Origin: Paucimonas sp.
GTDB lineage: Bacteria > Pseudomonadota > Gammaproteobacteria > Burkholderiales > Burkholderiaceae_D
DNA: 64,000 nt
Direction of reading: 5' to 3'
NCBI GenBank assembly: GCA_028292545.1
Contig: JAQGMC010000013.1
Coordinates: 1 to 64,000, forward strand
This document shows, one piece after another, positions 39,246 through 50,812 of the stretch (positions are counted from its first letter, which is position 1; every line of letters starts with the position of its first letter). The position numbers and the translations under genes were made by a program. The notes beneath the pieces were generated by a model, which was not told the DNA's origin, made no database searches, and worked only from the letters and a program-made list of their open reading frames with translations.

Positions 39246-42200
39246 ACCAGTATGCGTTCGATGCCGCCATTGTTGGCGCGGGCAACGTAATCAACCAGCC
39301 AGTTGGGCCCCAGCAGGTGGCGCGCCATTTCAACGACGATGTAATCGGCTGTCGTGCCGCTGTCTTCGTTGTAGCGCGACAAGCCTTGCAGGCAGGATGG
39401 GCAGGACGTCAGCACCTTCACTTCGCCGGCGAAACCATCTTCGCGCAAGCGGTCGGCGCCCTTTTCCATTTCAGCTTCCTTGCGGAAGCGGACCTGGGTC
39501 GAGATATCCGGCCTGGCCACGGCCAGCGTGCCAGATTCGCCGCAGCAGCGGTCATTTTTCTCTATCTTGTCCTGGCCCTCGGCTGCAATCAGCGCATTGA
39601 CTGTCTTCAGCGGATCCTGCTGCTTCATCGGCGAATGGCAAGGATCGTGATACATGTAGCGCACGCCTTGCACGCCGCCCAGCTGCACGCCCTTCTCCAG
39701 CAGGTATTCATGTATGTCGACGATGCGGCAGCCAGGGAAGATCTTGTCGAATTCATAGCCCTGCAACTGGTCGTAGCAAGTGCCGCAGGAGACGATTACG
39801 GTCTTGATGTCGAGATAGTTGAGCGTGTTGGCAACGCGGTGGAACAGCACCCGGTTGTCGGTGATGATCTTCTCGGCCTTGTCATAGTCACCCGAGCCGC
39901 GTTGCGGATAACCGCAGCACAGGTAGCCCGGCGGCAGCACGGTTTGCACCCCCACATGCCACAGCATCGCTTGCGTGGCCAGGCCGACCTGCGAGAACAG
40001 CCGCTCGGAACCGCAACCCGGGAAATAAAACACGGCTTCCGTTTCCGGCCGGGTGGCTTTCGGGTCGCGGATCACGGGCACCATCTTGCTGTCTTCAATA
40101 TCAAGCAGGGCGCGCGCTGTCTTCTTGGGCAGGTTGCCCGGCATCTTCTTGTTGATGAAGTGGATCACTTGCTCGCGCACCGGCGGCTTGCCGTGGGTGG
40201 CGGGCGGCGCCTTGGTTTGCTTGCGCGCCAGCTTCTTCAGCACGTCATTTGCCATGCGCTGCGCCTTGTATCCCCAGCCGATCATGACCTGGCGCGTGGC
40301 ATTGATGGTGGCCGGGTCGGTCGCGTTCAGGAAAAACATCGAGGCGGTCGTGCCCGGGTTGAATGACTTCTTGTCCATCTTGCGCAGCAGGTTGCGCATG
40401 TTCATCGACACATCGCCGAAATCGATATCGACCGGGCACGGCGTCACGCACTTGTGGCACACGGTGCAATGGTCGGCCACGTCCTCGAATTCTTCCCAAT
40501 GCTTGATCGAAATGCCGCGCCGGGTTTGCTCTTCATACAGGAAGGCTTCCACCAGCAGCGAGGTAGCCAGGATCTTGTTGCGCGGTGAGTAAAGCAGGTT
40601 GGCGCGCGGCACATGGGTTGCGCACACCGGCTTGCATTTGCCGCAGCGCAGGCAATCCTTGATGCTGTTGGAGATGGCGCCGATATCGCTTTGCTGCATG
40701 ATCAGCGATTCATGGCCCATCAGGCCGAACGAAGGCGTATAGGCATTGCTGAGGTCGGCCGGCATGCCGGCTGTATCCATCAGCTTGCCTTTGTTGAAGC
40801 GGCCCTCGGGATCGATGCGCTGCTTGTAATCGCGGAAAGCGCTGATTTCATCGCTGGTCAGGAATTCCAGCTTGGTGATGCCGATGCCATGTTCGCCAGA
40901 AATGACGCCATCGAGTGAACGCGCCAGCGCCATGATGCGCTTCACCGCTGCATGCGCATCCTGCAGCATCTGGTAGTGGTCGGAGTTGACTGGAATATTG
41001 GTGTGGACATTGCCATCGCCGGCATGCATGTGCAGCGCCACGAATACCCGGCCACGCAAGACGCGCTTGTGGATGGCATTGCACTCATCCAGGATCAGGC
41101 GGAAGGCTGCGCCGCTGAAGATGTGGCGCAAGGGATTGCGCAACTCCGACTTCCACGACACCCGTATCGTGCGGTCCTGCACGACGTCGAACACGCGCGC
41201 CTGCGGCTGCTGCGCCAGTCGCTCGCCAAGCTGCACTTCAAGCGCGCCCAGGCCAAGCGCGACGAGTTCTTCGTTCGCTTCGCTCAGGGGCTTGTCGAGC
41301 TGGTCCAGCAGATAGGTCCAGCGCGCCGCGGTTTGCTGCAGCAGTTGCTCGGCCTGGGTGACGCGGTCTTCCAGCAATTCAGCGGCAGGAATGATTTCCG
41401 TGTCCGCGTCGTCGCTCTTGCCCAGCGGAAGATGGCCGCGGAAGAACTGGGCCAGTTCATCCAGCAATTGCAGCTTGTTGCGGATCGACAGTTCGATATT
41501 GATGCGCTCGATACCGTCGGTATATTCCCCCATGCGGTTCAGCGGTATCACCACGTCTTCATTGATCTTGAAGGCATTGGTGTGCTTCGCAATCGCCGCG
41601 GTGCGCGCCCGGTCGAGCCAGAATTTTTTGCGCGTCTCCGGGCTGACTGCGACAAAGCCTTCACCCACGCGGGTGTTGGCGATGCGGATCACTTCCGACG
41701 CGGCGCGTGCAACGGCGTCATCGTCGTCGCCCACGATGTCGCCGAACAGCGCCATTTTCGGCAGTACGCCGCGCTTGGATTTGGTGGCATAGCCGACTGC
41801 GCGCAGATAGCGCTCGTCGAGGTGCTCCAGGCCGGCCAGGATGGCGCCGCCCTGGCGCGTCTGCTCATCCAGGTAATCCTTGATTTCGACGATCGATGGA
41901 ATCGCGTCGCGCGCCTGGCCAAAGAATTCCAGGCAGACCGTGCGCGTAAATTTAGGCATCTTGTGCAGGATCCAGCGCGCGGACGTGATCAGCCCGTCGC
42001 AGCCTTCCTTCTGCACGCCGGGCAAGCCAGCCAGGAATTTGTCGGTGACGTCCTTGCCCAAACCTTCTTTGCGGAAGCTGCGGCCTTCGATCTCCAGCAC
42101 TTCAGTGCGGAAGACTTCAGACTGGCGGCCGCGCTCGGCCGGATGCGACCATTCCAGCTTGAAGCGCACCCTTGGCGCATCGTGGATCTTGCCCAGGTTG

Positions 42201-43243
42201 TGTTCCAGTCGCGTGACTTCAAGCCAATCGCCATTCGGATCGACCATGCGCCAGCTGGCCAGGTTGTCGAGCGCCGTGCCCCACAACACGGCTTTCTTGC
42301 CGCCGGCATTCATCGCGATATTGCCGCCGATGCAGGATGCTTCGGCCGAAGTCGGGTCAACCGCGAATACGAAGCCGGCTTTCTCGGCCGCGTCGGATAC
42401 GCGTTTGGTGACCACGCCGGCGCCGGAATGGATGGTCGCGTAGTCGCGGTCCACGCCCGGCAGGCGCGTCATTTCCACCGGCCCCAGCGTTTCCAGTTTT
42501 TCAGTATTGATGACGGCCGACAGTGGCGTCAGTGGAATTGCGCCGCCGGTATAGCCGGTGCCGCCTCCGCGTGGAATGATGGTCAGGCCCAGTTCGATGC
42601 AAGCCTTGACCAGGCCCGCCATTTCTTCTTCGCTGTCAGGCGTGAGCACGACGAAGGGATATTCAACCCGCCAGTCAGTTGCGTCAGTCACGTGCGACAC
42701 GCGCGACAGGCCGTCGAACTTGATGTTGTCGCGCGCCGTGTAGCGACCCAGCACGCGCGTGGCTTTCTTGCGCAAGTCCCAGGTGCGGCGGAATTCTTCG
42801 GCGAAATCGGCAACCGCGGCATGCGCCGCTTTCAGCAGGATTCCAACATTCGCGCTGCGGGTTTCTGCGTCAGCATCGCCAATGTCGTCGACGTCGGTCG
42901 TCAGGCGTCGTTTTTCGACTTCACCCAGGCGGTGGTACAAAGCCTCGATCAGCGCATGGCGCCGCTTCGGGTTGTCCAGCATGTCATCCTGGAGATAGGG
43001 ATTGCGCCTGACCACCCAGATGTCGCCCAGCACTGCATACAGCATGCGCGCTGAGCGCCCGGTCTGTCGCGCCGTGCGTAATTTTTCAAGCAAGGCCCAG
43101 GCTTCTGCGCCGAGCAGGCGAATGACGATTTCGCGGTCGGAAAAGGAGGTGTAGTTGTACGGAATCTCGCGCAAACGTGAGCGCGGATGGTCGGCCGAGG
43201 TATCGGACAGCAGGGCGTGGATTTGTGCCGGAGCGTTCATCAA
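39242..43243 (-). CDS. large FAD-linked oxidase/FeS/CCG-domain oxidoreductase (DUF3683-containing, D-2-hydroxyacid dehydrogenase-like)
   Basis: FAD_binding_4 [17 protein letters not shown]; Fe[12 protein letters not shown] and [14 protein letters not shown]-like [19 protein letters not shown] and [11 protein letters not shown]; 1333 aa. Confidence 0.9.
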   Translation of the reverse strand: MMNAPAQIHALLSDTSADHPRSRLREIPYNYTSFSDREIVIRLLGAEAWALLEKLRTARQTGRSARMLYAVLGDIWVVRRNPYLQDDMLDNPKRRHALIEALYHRLGEVEKRRLTTDVDDIGDADAETRSANVGILLKAAHAAVADFAEEFRRTWDLRKKATRVLGRYTARDNIKFDGLSRVSHVTDATDWRVEYPFVVLTPDSEEEMAGLVKACIELGLTIIPRGGGTGYTGGAIPLTPLSAVINTEKLETLGPVEMTRLPGVDRDYATIHSGAGVVTKRVSDAAEKAGFVFAVDPTSAEASCIGGNIAMNAGGKKAVLWGTALDNLASWRMVDPNGDWLEVTRLEHNLGKIHDAPRVRFKLEWSHPAERGRQSEVFRTEVLEIEGRSFRKEGLGKDVTDKFLAGLPGVQKEGCDGLITSARWILHKMPKFTRTVCLEFFGQARDAIPSIVEIKDYLDEQTRQGGAILAGLEHLDERYLRAVGYATKSKRGVLPKMALFGDIVGDDDDAVARAASEVIRIANTRVGEGFVAVSPETRKKFWLDRARTAAIAKHTNAFKINEDVVIPLNRMGEYTDGIERINIELSIRNKLQLLDELAQFFRGHLPLGKSDDADTEIIPAAELLEDRVTQAEQLLQQTAARWTYLLDQLDKPLSEANEELVALGLGALEVQLGERLAQQPQARVFDVVQDRTIRVSWKSELRNPLRHIFSGAAFRLILDECNAIHKRVLRGRVFVALHMHAGDGNVHTNIPVNSDHYQMLQDAHAAVKRIMALARSLDGVISGEHGIGITKLEFLTSDEISAFRDYKQRIDPEGRFNKGKLMDTAGMPADLSNAYTPSFGLMGHESLIMQQSDIGAISNSIKDCLRCGKCKPVCATHVPRANLLYSPRNKILATSLLVEAFLYEEQTRRGISIKHWEEFEDVADHCTVCHKCVTPCPVDIDFGDVSMNMRNLLRKMDKKSFNPGTTASMFFLNATDPATINATRQVMIGWGYKAQRMANDVLKKLARKQTKAPPATHGKPPVREQVIHFINKKMPGNLPKKTARALLDIEDSKMVPVIRDPKATRPETEAVFYFPGCGSERLFSQVGLATQAMLWHVGVQTVLPPGYLCCGYPQRGSGDYDKAEKIITDNRVLFHRVANTLNYLDIKTVIVSCGTCYDQLQGYEFDKIFPGCRIVDIHEYLLEKGVQLGGVQGVRYMYHDPCHSPMKQQDPLKTVNALIAAEGQDKIEKNDRCCGESGTLAVARPDISTQVRFRKEAEMEKGADRLREDGFAGEVKVLTSCPSCLQGLSRYNEDSGTTADYIVVEMARHLLGPNWLVDYVARANNGGIERILV

Positions 43244-43360
43244 TGAAAGTGGACTGACGCTTAAACAAGCATTCTAACTTACTGCGTCGCACAAGCCCGG
43301 AACATACGTGTCGTTTTGGCGTTCTGAGCGCAAGGATCGGGCCAAGCGCCTCGCCGGTTT

Positions 43361-43849
43361 TCAGAAAAGCTGGCCGACCCAGCGCCAGAAACCGTCCGGC
43401 ACCCACAACAGCAGGCTGGTCATGCACAGATAGCGCAACAGTTTTCCCAACGCCATCCAGGCCACGCAGGGCCAGAATGGCAGGCGCAACCAACCTCCCA
43501 GCGTGCACAGCAAGTCGCCGATGCCGGGCAACCAGGACAGCAGCATCGATTTCGGACCGTAGCGCCGCACCCAGGCGAACCAGCGAGTCTGGCCCTCGCG
43601 CGCAAACAGTTTATGGGCCCCCATGCCCATCCAATAATCCAGGATGCCACCAAGGGTATTGCCAACTGTCGCCACGCAAATGGCGGGCCAGAACATCGCC
43701 GAATTTGCCTTCACCACCGCGAATACGGCAGGTTCCGAACCTAAGGGCAACAAGGTGGCTGATATGACACTGATGACGAACACCGATCCCAGGCCCACAC
43801 TGGGAATGGCAAGGGCGGCGAGCAACCACTCTACGGCAGCGACGAGCAT
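43361..43849 (-). CDS. YqaA/DedA-like (SNARE-associated/VTT) membrane protein
   Basis: VISVISATLLPLGSEPAVFAVV, AICVATVGNTLGGILDYWMGMGAHKL, SWLPGIGDLLCTLGGWLRLPFWP; ATG at 43849. Confidence 0.82.
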   Translation of the reverse strand: MLVAAVEWLLAALAIPSVGLGSVFVISVISATLLPLGSEPAVFAVVKANSAMFWPAICVATVGNTLGGILDYWMGMGAHKLFAREGQTRWFAWVRRYGPKSMLLSWLPGIGDLLCTLGGWLRLPFWPCVAWMALGKLLRYLCMTSLLLWVPDGFWRWVGQLF

Positions 43850-43960
43850 GGGTTTGTTGGACTTCCGGCATGATGCCGCTGGACAAGGGGTGTCCATTAT
43901 AATGACGGGTTCCCTTTGGCCGCCTACCGGCGACCGAACACATGTTCGAATGGGCCGCAC

Positions 43961-45484
43961 ATGAGCATCGATTACCTGAAAAAAATCCTCACCGCGCGTG
44001 TCTACGATGTCGCGGTCGAAACGCCGCTGGAACCAGCGCGCACGCTGTCGGCGCGCCTTGGAAACGCGGTGTATTACAAGCGCGAGGATATGCAAAGCGT
44101 GTTCAGCTTCAAGCTGCGCGGCGCTTACAACAAGATGGCCAACCTGCCGCTGCCGCAATTGAAGCGCGGCGTGATTTGCGCCTCTGCCGGCAATCATGCG
44201 CAAGGCGTCGCGCTCTCAGCCAGCAAGCTCGGCTGCCGCGCCGTCATCGTGATGCCAACCACGACGCCGCAACTGAAAGTAGACGCGGTCAAGGCGCGCG
44301 GCGGTGAAGTGGTGCTGTTTGGCGACTCCTACAGCGACGCCTACCAGCATGCGCTGACGCTTGAAAAAAAGCTGAAACTGACTTTCGTCCATCCCTTCGA
44401 CGATCCGGATGTGATTGCCGGCCAGGGCACGATTGCGCTGGAAATACTGCGCCAGCATTCCGGTCCTATCGATGCGATTTTTGTTGCGATCGGCGGCGGC
44501 GGCCTGATTGCCGGCGTGGCGGCCTATGTGAAAGCCGTGCGGCCCGACATCAAGGTCATAGGCGTGCAAACAACCGATTCGGACGCGATGGCGCGCAGCC
44601 TCAAAGCCGGGCGCCGCGTCACCCTGACTGACGTCGGCCTGTTTTCCGACGGCACGGCAGTCAAGCTGGTGGGCGAAGAGACTTTCCGCCTGGCGCGCAA
44701 ATATGTGGATGAAATCATCCTGGTCGATACTGACGCAGTGTGTGCGGCAATCAAGGATGTATTCGAAGACACGCGCAGCATCCTGGAGCCGGCAGGCGCG
44801 CTGGCCGTGGCCGGGGCCAAGGAATATGTGGAGCGCGCGCGCAAGAGCCGTTCCCCGGTGCGCAACCAGACCCTGGTTGCGATTGCCTGCGGCGCCAATA
44901 TGAATTTCGACCGCCTGCGTTTCGTGTCCGAGCGGGCTGAAGTCGGCGAAGCGCGCGAAGCCTTGTTTGCCGTGACCATACCCGAGGAACGCGGCAGCTT
45001 TCGCAAGCTCTGCTCGCTGATCGGTGCCCGCAGCGTCACCGAATTCAATTACCGCATCAATGATGAACGCGAGGCGCATGTCTTCGTCGGCCTGCAGATT
45101 GCCGGCCGCGACGAACCGCAGCGCATTCTCAAAGACTTTGAAAAGCACGGCTTCAAAACCTTGGACCTGACGCATGATGAAATGGCCAAGCTGCATGTGC
45201 GCCACCTGGTCGGCGGCAAAAGCGTGCTGGCGAAGGATGAATTGTTGTACCGCTTTGAATTCCCCGAGCGGCCTGGGGCGCTGATGCGCTTTCTGGAAAG
45301 CATGGCGCCGAATTGGAATATCAGCCTGTTTCACTATCGCAACCAGGGTGGCGATGTGGGACGGGTGCTGGTTGGCTTGCAAGTGCCACGCAAAGAAACG
45401 CGCGAATTGCAACAAGTGCTGGCTTCGCTTGGTCTGAATTTCAAGGATGAGACGGCGAACCCGGTTTACCGGATGTTCCTGTAG
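43961..45484 (+). CDS. ilvA: threonine ammonia-lyase, biosynthetic
   Basis: YYKREDMQSVFSFKLRGAYNKM, CASAGNHAQGVALSASKLG, FVAIGGGGLIAG, C-terminal ACT-like regulatory repeats. Confidence 0.95.
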   Translation: MSIDYLKKILTARVYDVAVETPLEPARTLSARLGNAVYYKREDMQSVFSFKLRGAYNKMANLPLPQLKRGVICASAGNHAQGVALSASKLGCRAVIVMPTTTPQLKVDAVKARGGEVVLFGDSYSDAYQHALTLEKKLKLTFVHPFDDPDVIAGQGTIALEILRQHSGPIDAIFVAIGGGGLIAGVAAYVKAVRPDIKVIGVQTTDSDAMARSLKAGRRVTLTDVGLFSDGTAVKLVGEETFRLARKYVDEIILVDTDAVCAAIKDVFEDTRSILEPAGALAVAGAKEYVERARKSRSPVRNQTLVAIACGANMNFDRLRFVSERAEVGEAREALFAVTIPEERGSFRKLCSLIGARSVTEFNYRINDEREAHVFVGLQIAGRDEPQRILKDFEKHGFKTLDLTHDEMAKLHVRHLVGGKSVLAKDELLYRFEFPERPGALMRFLESMAPNWNISLFHYRNQGGDVGRVLVGLQVPRKETRELQQVLASLGLNFKDETANPVYRMFL

Positions 45485-45542
45485 ATAACAATTGTCAAAC
45501 CAAGCGGAAGGCGGCGCGGCACCAGCCGCGCAGCCGTGGAAA

Positions 45543-46376
45543 ATGAACTCCCAAGCCAAAGATTCACCCCTGGGGAAACCCTCTGCCTATGTCAGCGAAT
45601 ACGACGCTGGCCTGCTGTTTCCGATAGCGCGTGCCGAAAAACGGGCGGAACTGGGCATCACTGGCACCCTGCCCTTTTTTGGCATGGACTTCTGGAATGC
45701 CTATGAAGTGTCGTGGCTGAATTTGCGCGGCAAACCGCAGATCGCCATCGCCAGTTTCACCGTGCCGGCCGATTCCACGCATATCGTCGAATCAAAGTCG
45801 CTCAAGCTGTACCTGAATTCTTTCAACCAGACACGCGTGGCCGCGCCGGAAGCCATGCAGCAAGTGCTGGCGGCCGATCTGTCGGCGGCCTTCGGCGGAC
45901 CGGTGCAAGTGAGCCTGGTGCTTCCCGACCAGTTCGGCAAGCTGGGAATGGCTGAACTCGACGGCATGCTGCTGGACCGCCTGGATATAGAAGTCGACAA
46001 CTTCCAGCCCGATCCGGGTTTGCTCAAGGCAGCGCAGGGCGACCGGCCGGTGGAGGAAACGCTGGTATCGCATTTGCTCAAGTCGAATTGCCTGGTTACC
46101 GGCCAGCCGGACTGGGGCAGTGTGCAAATCAGCTATGTCGGCCCGCAGATCGAGCAGGAAGGTTTGCTCAAATACGTGATTGGTTATCGCTCACATGATG
46201 AATTCCACGAACAGTGCGTCGAGCGGATTTTCATGGATATCCTGCGCCAGTGCCGGCCGCAAAAACTGGCCGTCTATGCCCGCTATACGCGTCGTGGGGG
46301 ACTTGATATCAACCCCTGGCGGGCCAATTTCAGTACGGGACGACGCCCGTCAAATGCGCGCGGTGCCCGTCAATGA
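45543..46376 (+). CDS. queF: NADPH-dependent 7-cyano-7-deazaguanine reductase
   Basis: [57 protein letters not shown]. Confidence 0.95.
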   Translation: MNSQAKDSPLGKPSAYVSEYDAGLLFPIARAEKRAELGITGTLPFFGMDFWNAYEVSWLNLRGKPQIAIASFTVPADSTHIVESKSLKLYLNSFNQTRVAAPEAMQQVLAADLSAAFGGPVQVSLVLPDQFGKLGMAELDGMLLDRLDIEVDNFQPDPGLLKAAQGDRPVEETLVSHLLKSNCLVTGQPDWGSVQISYVGPQIEQEGLLKYVIGYRSHDEFHEQCVERIFMDILRQCRPQKLAVYARYTRRGGLDINPWRANFSTGRRPSNARGARQ

Positions 46377-46626
46377 AATGTATTGCTGGTTATCATGGCG
46401 AGACAACCAGCGAGCGCTTAAAGTTGTCTTGCGTTAAACGAACTGTTTTAAGCGGGGAGCTGGAGCCGGATTTACCCGCCAGTCTGAATGCATTTAGCGG
46501 CACCCGCCGCGACCATGTTTAAAAACGGATACAGGGCTATGATGCGCGACGGACAATTTCCGGGATTCCCGCAACGGATCAGGTCTATAATTCGGGCGAA
46601 CGTCACTTATTGTGCAGCGCATCAAC

Positions 46627-47100
46627 ATGACGCACCTTAGCCACATCCTACCGCTGAAGAATGTCGTACTGGACCTCGATGTCTCGAGCAAGAAGCGCGC
46701 TTTCGAGCAGGCCGGACTCATCTTCGAAAACAACTTCGGCATCGCCCGGTCCACCGTGTCGGACAACCTGTTTGCTCGCGAGCGGCTGGGATCGACCGGC
46801 CTCGGCCACTCGGTGGCCGTGCCGCATGGCCGGATCAAAGGTTTGAAGTCGCCGCTGGCTGCCTTTGTGCGCCTGGCCGAGCCGATTCCATTTGAATCCC
46901 CTGACGCGCAACCGGTGAAGCTGCTGATGTTCCTGCTGATACCCGACCACGTTACCCAGCAACACCTGGAAATCCTGTCGGAAGTCGCTGAAATGTTTTC
47001 CGACGATGGCTTCCGGTCTGGGCTGGCAAAGGATCCGGATGCAGAAACTGCACACGCCCGCATTACTGGCTGGCAACCCAGCCTTCAACATGTCGCATAA
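46627..47100 (+). CDS. ptsN: PTS IIA-like nitrogen regulatory protein
   Basis: [43 protein letters not shown], followed by hprK. Confidence 0.92.
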   Translation: MTHLSHILPLKNVVLDLDVSSKKRAFEQAGLIFENNFGIARSTVSDNLFARERLGSTGLGHSVAVPHGRIKGLKSPLAAFVRLAEPIPFESPDAQPVKLLMFLLIPDHVTQQHLEILSEVAEMFSDDGFRSGLAKDPDAETAHARITGWQPSLQHVA

Positions 47101-47129
47101 TTGGGGTCCCGCAATCCGGCCCCACCACC

Positions 47130-48071
47130 ATGCCGCTGACCACGCCCCTCGCAATACAGCAGCTCTACGACGATAACCGCGAAGTCTTGCAACTAGGCTG
47201 GTTCGCTGGTTTTCCCGGCGGCGAACGCCAGATTTCCGGCGATGCCGCGTCGGCTGCCGACATGGTTGGTCACCTGAACCTGATCCACCCGGGTCGCATA
47301 CAAGTCTTCGGCCTGCAAGAAACCGAGTATTACAAGCGGCTATCGCCCGCCGCTCGCGAACACCAGACTGCTGAACTGGTCGCTGGCCAGCCACCCGCCT
47401 TCATCATCGCTCAGGGCCTGGAAACACCAGCCTATATCCTGGCTGTATGCGATGAAAAAAACATACCGTTGTTTTCCACCCCGCTTCCCGCAGCCCAGGT
47501 AATTGACTACCTGCGCGTCTATTTGTCCAAGAAACTGGCGCAGCGCGTGACCATGCATGGTGTATTCATGGATGTGCTGGGTGTGGGCGTGCTGATTACC
47601 GGCGAATCTGGCCTGGGCAAGAGCGAGCTGGGACTGGAACTGATCTCACGCAACCACGGCCTGGTGGCGGACGATGTGGTCGAATTTGCCCGCATTGCGC
47701 CGCACATGATAGAAGGCCGCTGCCCGCCGCTGCTGCAAAACTTGCTCGAAGTGCGCGGCCTCGGCCTGCTCGACATAAAAACCATTTTCGGCGAAACCGC
47801 GGTGCGCCGCAAAATGCGGCTCAAGCTGATCGTGCACCTGGTAAGGCGCAAAACGCTGGAAGAAAACTACGAGCGCCTGCCGCTGCATTCCCATACGGAG
47901 GATGTGCTGGGACTGCCGATCCGCAAAGTCGTGGTGCCGGTGGAAGCCGGCCGCAACCTGGCCGTGCTGCTCGAAGCAGCGGTGCGAAACACGATCCTGC
48001 AGTTGCGTGGCATCGACACGCTCAAGGATTTCATGGACCGGCAGCAGCGCGCAATGCAAACCGGCGACTAG
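47130..48071 (+). CDS. hprK: HPr kinase/phosphorylase
   Basis: [63 protein letters not shown]. Confidence 0.95.
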   Translation: MPLTTPLAIQQLYDDNREVLQLGWFAGFPGGERQISGDAASAADMVGHLNLIHPGRIQVFGLQETEYYKRLSPAAREHQTAELVAGQPPAFIIAQGLETPAYILAVCDEKNIPLFSTPLPAAQVIDYLRVYLSKKLAQRVTMHGVFMDVLGVGVLITGESGLGKSELGLELISRNHGLVADDVVEFARIAPHMIEGRCPPLLQNLLEVRGLGLLDIKTIFGETAVRRKMRLKLIVHLVRRKTLEENYERLPLHSHTEDVLGLPIRKVVVPVEAGRNLAVLLEAAVRNTILQLRGIDTLKDFMDRQQRAMQTGD

Positions 48072-48114
48072 ACCGGGCGCAATCTGCGGCGCTGCTTGCG
48101 GTATCATCGACAGC

Positions 48115-48975
48115 ATGCGCATCATCCTCCTCACTGGCATTTCGGGCTCCGGCAAATCGGTCGGCTTGAACGCGCTCGAAGATGCCGGCTATTTCTGCGT
48201 CGATAACCTGCCGCCTTCGCTGCTGCGCTCGCTGGTGGAGACCCGCAGCAAGGAAGGCGATGGCAATACGCTGGCAGTCGCCGTGGATGCCCGCAGTGCC
48301 GATTCGCTGGCCGGCTTGCCGGACGACGTGCGCTGGCTGAAGGAACAGGGCCATGACTTGAAAGTCTTGTTCCTGACCGCCAAGACAGAATCGCTGATCA
48401 CCCGTTTTTCAGAAACCCGCCGCAGCCATCCGCTGTCACATCGCGTCTCCAGCACGCTGGGCACCCAGCCCACGCTGGTCGAATGCATCCATGCTGAACG
48501 CGAAATGCTGGCGCCGATTGAAAAGCTGGGCCACTTGATCGACACGTCCGGCGCCTCGGCCAACAAGCTGCGCACCTGGATACGCGAACTGGTTGCCAGC
48601 GATCGCGCGGCGCTGACGCTGCTGTTCGAATCCTTCGCCTATAAATACGGCATACCGCTGGATGCAGACCTGGTGTTCGATGTCAGGGTGCTGCCCAATC
48701 CTTATTACGATCCCTTGCTGCGTCCCTACACCGGGCGTGACCAGCCTGTCATCGAGTTCCTTGACATGCAGGCGGAGGCTGCCGACCTGCTGGCCGATAT
48801 CCGGAACTTTGTCGACAAATGGCTGCCTGCGTTTGAAAAGGATAACCGCAGCTACCTGACCGTCGCGATCGGCTGCACCGGTGGCCAGCACCGGTCTGTG
48901 TACATGACCGAATTGCTGGCGCGCCATTTCGCAGGCAAGGCGCGCGTGCTGCTTCGGCACCGCGAATTGGACTGA
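48115..48975 (+). CDS. rapZ: RNase adapter protein
   Basis: LLTGISGSGKSVGLNALEDAGYFCVDNLPPSL; FRVLPNPYY-like DVRVLPNPYYDPLLRPYTGRD; IGCTGGQHRSVYM. Confidence 0.95.
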   Translation: MRIILLTGISGSGKSVGLNALEDAGYFCVDNLPPSLLRSLVETRSKEGDGNTLAVAVDARSADSLAGLPDDVRWLKEQGHDLKVLFLTAKTESLITRFSETRRSHPLSHRVSSTLGTQPTLVECIHAEREMLAPIEKLGHLIDTSGASANKLRTWIRELVASDRAALTLLFESFAYKYGIPLDADLVFDVRVLPNPYYDPLLRPYTGRDQPVIEFLDMQAEAADLLADIRNFVDKWLPAFEKDNRSYLTVAIGCTGGQHRSVYMTELLARHFAGKARVLLRHRELD

Positions 48976-49002
48976 AGCGGCGCTCGCCGGGTTTTTACTA
49001 AT

Positions 49003-49638
49003 ATGGCCCCTCCCTCTTCACAGGAGCACTGGATCTCGCTATTCCCGCTGAACACCGTCCTGTTTCCCGGCGGCGTGCTGCCGCTGCGCATATTCGAGAC
49101 GCGCTATATGGACATGGTGCGTGACTGCATGAAGACGGGACAAGCCTTCGGCGTCGTGCGCATCAAGGCAGGTAGCGAAGTCGGCCAGGCCGCCGAACCG
49201 GATACGATCGGCTGCCTGGCCCACATCGTTGAATGGGACATGCCTGAAATGGGCGTGCTGCTGTTGCGCACCAACGGCGGCCAGCGCTTTCGCATCCTGG
49301 AAACGCGGGTGCTGAAAGACCAGCGCCTGGAAGCCCGGGTGCAGATGCTGGATGAAGAAGCGACGGGCAGCATTTCACAAGCCCATGTGGCTTGCGCCAG
49401 CGCGCTGAAGAATGTGATGGATGAAATCAATCAGAAGGGCCGGGAAGCGGCAGGCGATGATTTCGTCAGTCCTTTCCAGGAACCGGCGCGGCTGGACGAT
49501 GCAGGCTGGGTTGCCAACCGCTGGTGCGAAATCCTGCCGGTGCCGCTGCTGGCCAAGCAAAAGCTGCTCGAACTCGACGATGCGCAAGGGCGCCTCACGA
49601 TCGTTCATCAATACCTGCAGCAGCACAAGATCATCTAG
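49003..49638 (+). CDS. Lon N-terminal/substrate-binding domain protein
   Basis: SLFPLNTVLFPGGVLPLRIFETRYMDMVRDCMKTGQAFGVV. Confidence 0.9.
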   Translation: MAPPSSQEHWISLFPLNTVLFPGGVLPLRIFETRYMDMVRDCMKTGQAFGVVRIKAGSEVGQAAEPDTIGCLAHIVEWDMPEMGVLLLRTNGGQRFRILETRVLKDQRLEARVQMLDEEATGSISQAHVACASALKNVMDEINQKGREAAGDDFVSPFQEPARLDDAGWVANRWCEILPVPLLAKQKLLELDDAQGRLTIVHQYLQQHKII

Positions 49639-49667
49639 CGGCCGGCAGGCCGTGCCACTGCGACCAG

Positions 49668-50810
49668 TCAGGCCGCGGCCAACAAGTCGTTCGCGCCAAA
49701 CAATCCCAGCAAGAGTTTCTTGACCGGCGCCGGCAAGGCCGCCCCTGCCACCGATGCCAGCGGCAACCAGGCATAGGGCGCTGCTTCGGCTACAGCAGGG
49801 CTCACTTCGTCCAGCCGCACCAGCCAGGGCCGGAAATGCAGCGTGAAATGCGTGAAGCCATGCGACCTTTCGGGCAGGACGCCGGTGTCGCGCACCGGGC
49901 CAAAGCCAGCTGCAAACTGCGCAACCTGTTGCGCTGCCTGCGGACCGTCGCGCACGTCCAGCGCAAGTTCAGGCAGCGACAGCAAGCCGCCCCAGATGCC
50001 GCTCGGTCCGCGCTGTTGCAGCAATACCCGACCTTCGCAAACCAGCACCAGCATGTCGGCATGACGCACCGGCACCGGCTTGCGCGGCTTGCGTTGTGGC
50101 AGTTCGGCTACGCGTCCGGTTTCGCGCGCCACACAGCGCTGCGCCAGCGGACAGGAAGGACAGGCTGGACGGCTGCGCGTGCACACCGTTGCGCCCAGGT
50201 CCATCAAACCCTGGGTATAGGCTTGCATGGCTTGGGCATCGGCTTCCGGCAGCAGCGCCTGGGCCCGCTCCCAGAGTGCATTCTCGACCCGCTTTTCGCC
50301 GGGAAAACCTTCGACGCCAAAAACGCGGCAAAACACACGCTTCACGTTGCCATCCAAAATGGCGGCGCGTTCACCCCAGGCAAAGGCGGCAATGGCCGCC
50401 GCGGTGGAGCGACCGATGCCGGGCAAGGTCGCAAGCAGCGTTGCGTCGGCCGGGAAAGCGCCACCATGTTCGTCGCGCACCAGTTGCGCGCAGCGGTGCA
50501 GGTTGCGGGCGCGCGAGTAATAACCCAGGCCGCTCCACAAGGCCATCACTTCGGCAATGTCGGCATCGGCCAGTTGCACGACTGTCGGGAAGCGCTCCAG
50601 GAAACGCTGGTAGTAGGGAATCACCGCCGCCACCTGGGTTTGCTGCAGCATGATCTCGGATAGCCAGATGCGGTAGGCGTCGGTGCTTTGTTGCCAGGGC
50701 AGGCTGTGGCGGCCGTGCTGGCGCTGCCAATCCACGACGGCGCGTGAAAAACCGGGATCGCTGTGCTGCCCCGGTGCCGGGGACGGGCCTGCGCTGGCCA
50801 GCCGTTTCAT
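49668..50810 (-). CDS. mutY: A/G-specific adenine glycosylase
   Basis: HSLPWQQSTDAYRIWLSEIMLQQTQVAAVIPYYQRFLERFPTV, LPGIGRSTAAAIAAFAWGERAAILDGNVKRV, FeS Cys cluster CTRSRPACPSCPLAQRC. Confidence 0.96.
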   Translation of the reverse strand: MKRLASAGPSPAPGQHSDPGFSRAVVDWQRQHGRHSLPWQQSTDAYRIWLSEIMLQQTQVAAVIPYYQRFLERFPTVVQLADADIAEVMALWSGLGYYSRARNLHRCAQLVRDEHGGAFPADATLLATLPGIGRSTAAAIAAFAWGERAAILDGNVKRVFCRVFGVEGFPGEKRVENALWERAQALLPEADAQAMQAYTQGLMDLGATVCTRSRPACPSCPLAQRCVARETGRVAELPQRKPRKPVPVRHADMLVLVCEGRVLLQQRGPSGIWGGLLSLPELALDVRDGPQAAQQVAQFAAGFGPVRDTGVLPERSHGFTHFTLHFRPWLVRLDEVSPAVAEAAPYAWLPLASVAGAALPAPVKKLLLGLFGANDLLAAA

Positions 50811-50812
50811 GC

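Noticed and set aside
40952-43054. 700-aa plus-strand ORF
   Set aside because: Antisense shadow of the 1333-aa FAD/FeS oxidoreductase; no recognisable domain.
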